Below are positions 61,762 to 64,000 of a stretch of DNA of 64,000 bases, one piece after another; the stretch's first letter is position 1, and the number at the start of each line of letters is the position of its first letter. This DNA is from Chryseobacterium nakagawai (GTDB lineage Bacteria; Bacteroidota; Bacteroidia; Flavobacteriales; Weeksellaceae). The stretch is from positions 2,720,501 through 2,784,500 of the forward strand of contig NZ_LR134386.1 in the NCBI RefSeq assembly GCF_900637665.1. Reading direction: 5' to 3'. The notes under the pieces are model-generated. The model was given only the letters and a program-made list of their open reading frames with translations, did not search any database and was not told the DNA's origin. A program made the translations under genes and the position numbers.

Positions 61762-64000
61762 ATGAAAAAAAGTACCATAGCTATAATTCTATTATTAGCT
61801 ACTTTAAATAATGCCTTTGGACAAACATCAGTTGATCAGTATGATCCCGGCGTTAAAAGTGTTCCAACTTCTCCTGAAGTCGCATTGTTAGGCAGGTTTG
61901 GAGATGTTCCAGTAGGATATTACACAGGAACTGCGGAAGTTTCAATACCTCTTTACACTCTAAAGGTAGATCATATCGAAATTCCATTAACACTAAGCTA
62001 TCACACTTCAGGTATTAAAGTTGCAGATGAAGCAACCTGGGCTGGTTTAGGCTGGAATTTCATGCCGGAAGGAACTATTGTACAGGAAATAAGGGGATTT
62101 GAAGATTTCATAACAGGAGGTGACGGATTTGCCAGTACATCTGGCTATAATGTTTTCAAAAGCAACTTCCAGACTTTATATTCGGAAACGCCTTTGTACA
62201 GACTGCAAAATGGATTTAACGACTATAATCCCTTAGGAATGACAGGTGCACATCCTCTTACTGATGATTCTTTTGATATTATAAACAGGCTAAAAGAGAG
62301 AAAGGGTCAACCGGATATTTTCACCTACAATTTTTATGGTTATACGGGTCGATTCTTCTATAATCCGGAAAATAGCAGTGAAATTCTATTTTTAGAAAGT
62401 AATGCCGATATTAAATTTTCAAGAAATACCAATGGTTGGATTGCGATTACCAATAAAGGGGATAAATTCTATTTTTATGACGTTGAACAATCAAAGACTG
62501 ACCAGACATCATATACCGATTTAGGATATACGTTTAAAGTTTCAAAGATTGAACTCACCAGCGGTAAGACTATCAATTTCACTTATCAGGATGAAAGTAC
62601 TTATCAGCAATACCCTACACAAGTTGTTCATTTAACAAATTTTACAACGAGCCCTAGTTTAAACGTTAGTTCTAATGCCGTTATTAATGATAAAAAAACC
62701 TTGATCGGGATAGAAACTGAAGATACTAAAATACAGTTTAATTTAGATAACAGAGAAGATATTCGTCCACACTTCACCGGAACGCCGATTAAAAAGCTGA
62801 GTTCTATTGATATTCTACCAAAATATGGCAATAAAAAAATCAAAAGTTTTGTGTTTAGTCAGAATTATTTTCCATTTAATTCCGTTAACAATACACCAGA
62901 AGAAGGCTACATTAACAAAAGGCTTCGTTTAAATTCTGTTCAGGAAATCACCTACAATCAGTCAGGGGGGCAAGTTTATACTCCTGCATATACTTTCCAA
63001 TATAATACTGCGCGTATTATGCCAGGAAAAATGGCAGGTGGAGATTTTTATGGTTATAATAATGGTTCGACCAGTACAGGACTGCTTCCCAATCTTACTT
63101 ATTTTGATTATTATAAGCAAAGTCCTTATCGAAACGTTGGATTGACACCTTCGTCTTATGCCAGTACTATGAGGTACACTGATCCTAGCTATGTAAACAC
63201 AAATATTCTTGAGAAAATTTTATATCCTACGGGAGCACGTACAGAATTTGGATATGAATCCAATACTTTTACCAATCAATTTATTCCGACTTACGCACAA
63301 TTGGATGATGGTAAGCGAAGCCAAACCATAAACCATAGAGGAGAAGAACCTGGCGGGCTTACCTATAATAAAGGAGTTCCGTTTAAATTAACAGGTGCCA
63401 ATAAGACAATCAAATTTTACAATACAATATATGATGGTTATATGGGACCTTTATTTCCGGAAACTTACTATGGCTGGAATGAGATGATAAAATGTAAAAT
63501 AGAACTTCGTAAAAGAAAAACTGTTAATGGCCAACAGGTTGAAACTCTTATTAAAGATTGGGGAGTTACTATGCCTGGTGTTTTCGATCAAACCCATCAA
63601 CTAACCTGGAACGAAGAATTTACGGTGTCTGATGATTCAGATCCTACTACTGAATATTACATTTATGTACAAAATGGTATTAATTACCGTAGTACTGATC
63701 TTTCGCATAGAGCTATCGTTTCATGTAATTTGGAATATAAAGTTGATCCTCAGATAGACACTTCCTTGTCTTATGGAAATGGACTACGGGTAAAGTCTAT
63801 AAAGAATTATGAAGCGGATAAGCTGCTATCTCATAAAGAATACAGTTATAGTGGAGGGAAATTAATTTATAAATTTCAACCCCTTAATGTTATAAGCGGT
63901 GCGACGCATAAATCCCAGCTTTCTACTATCACAGGAGGATGTCCTAGTGAGAGCATCTCTATTTTTAATGATTTATCCCTAAATTCAAGTGACTTCGGAA
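61762..64000 (+). CDS. Large secreted RHS/YD-repeat-type protein, 3' part beyond the window
   Basis: An open frame from the ATG at 61762 to the window end (746 codons seen). It begins with a signal peptide (MKKSTIAIILLLATLNNAFGQ) and then has the N-terminal layout of Bacteroidetes RHS proteins: YDPGVKSVPTSPEVALLGRFGDVPVGYYTGTAEVSIPLYTLKV near 28-70, LSYHTSGIKVADEATWAGLGW, and ILEKILYPTGARTEFGYE near 490. Such proteins form a YD-repeat shell that encloses a C-terminal toxin. The toxin and immunity genes are outside the window. The preceding T9SS cargo protein is 10 bases upstream, so the locus is probably one operon. Confidence 0.88.
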   Translation, partial: MKKSTIAIILLLATLNNAFGQTSVDQYDPGVKSVPTSPEVALLGRFGDVPVGYYTGTAEVSIPLYTLKVDHIEIPLTLSYHTSGIKVADEATWAGLGWNFMPEGTIVQEIRGFEDFITGGDGFASTSGYNVFKSNFQTLYSETPLYRLQNGFNDYNPLGMTGAHPLTDDSFDIINRLKERKGQPDIFTYNFYGYTGRFFYNPENSSEILFLESNADIKFSRNTNGWIAITNKGDKFYFYDVEQSKTDQTSYTDLGYTFKVSKIELTSGKTINFTYQDESTYQQYPTQVVHLTNFTTSPSLNVSSNAVINDKKTLIGIETEDTKIQFNLDNREDIRPHFTGTPIKKLSSIDILPKYGNKKIKSFVFSQNYFPFNSVNNTPEEGYINKRLRLNSVQEITYNQSGGQVYTPAYTFQYNTARIMPGKMAGGDFYGYNNGSTSTGLLPNLTYFDYYKQSPYRNVGLTPSSYASTMRYTDPSYVNTNILEKILYPTGARTEFGYESNTFTNQFIPTYAQLDDGKRSQTINHRGEEPGGLTYNKGVPFKLTGANKTIKFYNTIYDGYMGPLFPETYYGWNEMIKCKIELRKRKTVNGQQVETLIKDWGVTMPGVFDQTHQLTWNEEFTVSDDSDPTTEYYIYVQNGINYRSTDLSHRAIVSCNLEYKVDPQIDTSLSYGNGLRVKSIKNYEADKLLSHKEYSYSGGKLIYKFQPLNVISGATHKSQLSTITGGCPSESISIFNDLSLNSSDFG

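Noticed and set aside
1..64000. tRNA, rRNA or CRISPR arrays
   Set aside because: I looked for cloverleaf-like GC-rich stretches, conserved rRNA text and regularly spaced repeats and saw none.

Overview
The window is AT-rich chromosomal DNA of a Flavobacteriia-type Bacteroidetes, most like Chryseobacterium or a close Weeksellaceae relative. The evidence is four secreted proteins with or expected to use type IX secretion (three end in a type A sorting domain), a NIPSNAP protein, Flavobacteriia-style promoters (TTG or TTTG, about 16-24 bases, then TAnnTTTG), many AraC regulators, and a large RHS-type protein running off the right edge. The genus is an inference from gene content and sequence style; no rRNA or tRNA gene was found to confirm it.

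Layout. 0-9.5 kb is mostly minus strand: a truncated response regulator, the PLP homeostasis protein YggS, a polysaccharide deacetylase lipoprotein, a DUF72 protein, then a metal block (Cu(+)-type P1B ATPase with one HMA and four Cys-rich metal modules, preceded by an AraC regulator whose own N-terminus is HMA-like and which overlaps a thioesterase gene). An RRM RNA-binding protein, a BlaI-type repressor and a PAP2 phosphatase follow. 9.8-24.8 kb is mainly housekeeping: pyruvate dehydrogenase E1 alpha and E2, LolD, an L,D-transpeptidase-like protein, RadC, a phytanoyl-CoA dioxygenase family protein, soluble pyrophosphatase, and a membrane pyrophosphatase fused to an OmpA-like domain. 24.9-36.8 kb holds a GNAT/VOC pair, a divergent short endonuclease V, a thiolase with a two-operator TetR-type promoter, a decayed leucine-rich-repeat gene, two T9SS cargo proteins, a SWIM/SNF2 helicase and an SDR/AraC pair.

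36.8-48.6 kb is an accessory stretch of regulator-effector modules: AraC genes divergent from an MFS pump, from a DHA2 pump and from an oxidoreductase/esterase operon, plus a MarR gene with a perfect 28-base palindrome and an overlapping secreted protein of unknown function. Between them lies a decayed Tae4-like peptidoglycan amidase with an intact lipoprotein gene downstream that may be its orphan immunity gene. 50.3-53.4 kb is a photolyase / ferrochelatase / MarR run.

53.7-56.7 kb is a compact two-gene operon with its own terminators: a GMC-type flavin oxidoreductase and a PAS domain fused to a DUF985-type cupin. I regard it as the best candidate for an undescribed functional unit. A MarR/universal-stress operon follows, then 2.1 kb of mobile-element debris (IS3 OrfA and tyrosine-recombinase remnants), which directly precedes a T9SS cargo protein and the RHS-type protein. 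That last pair looks like a T9SS-linked polymorphic-toxin locus whose toxin end lies outside the window.
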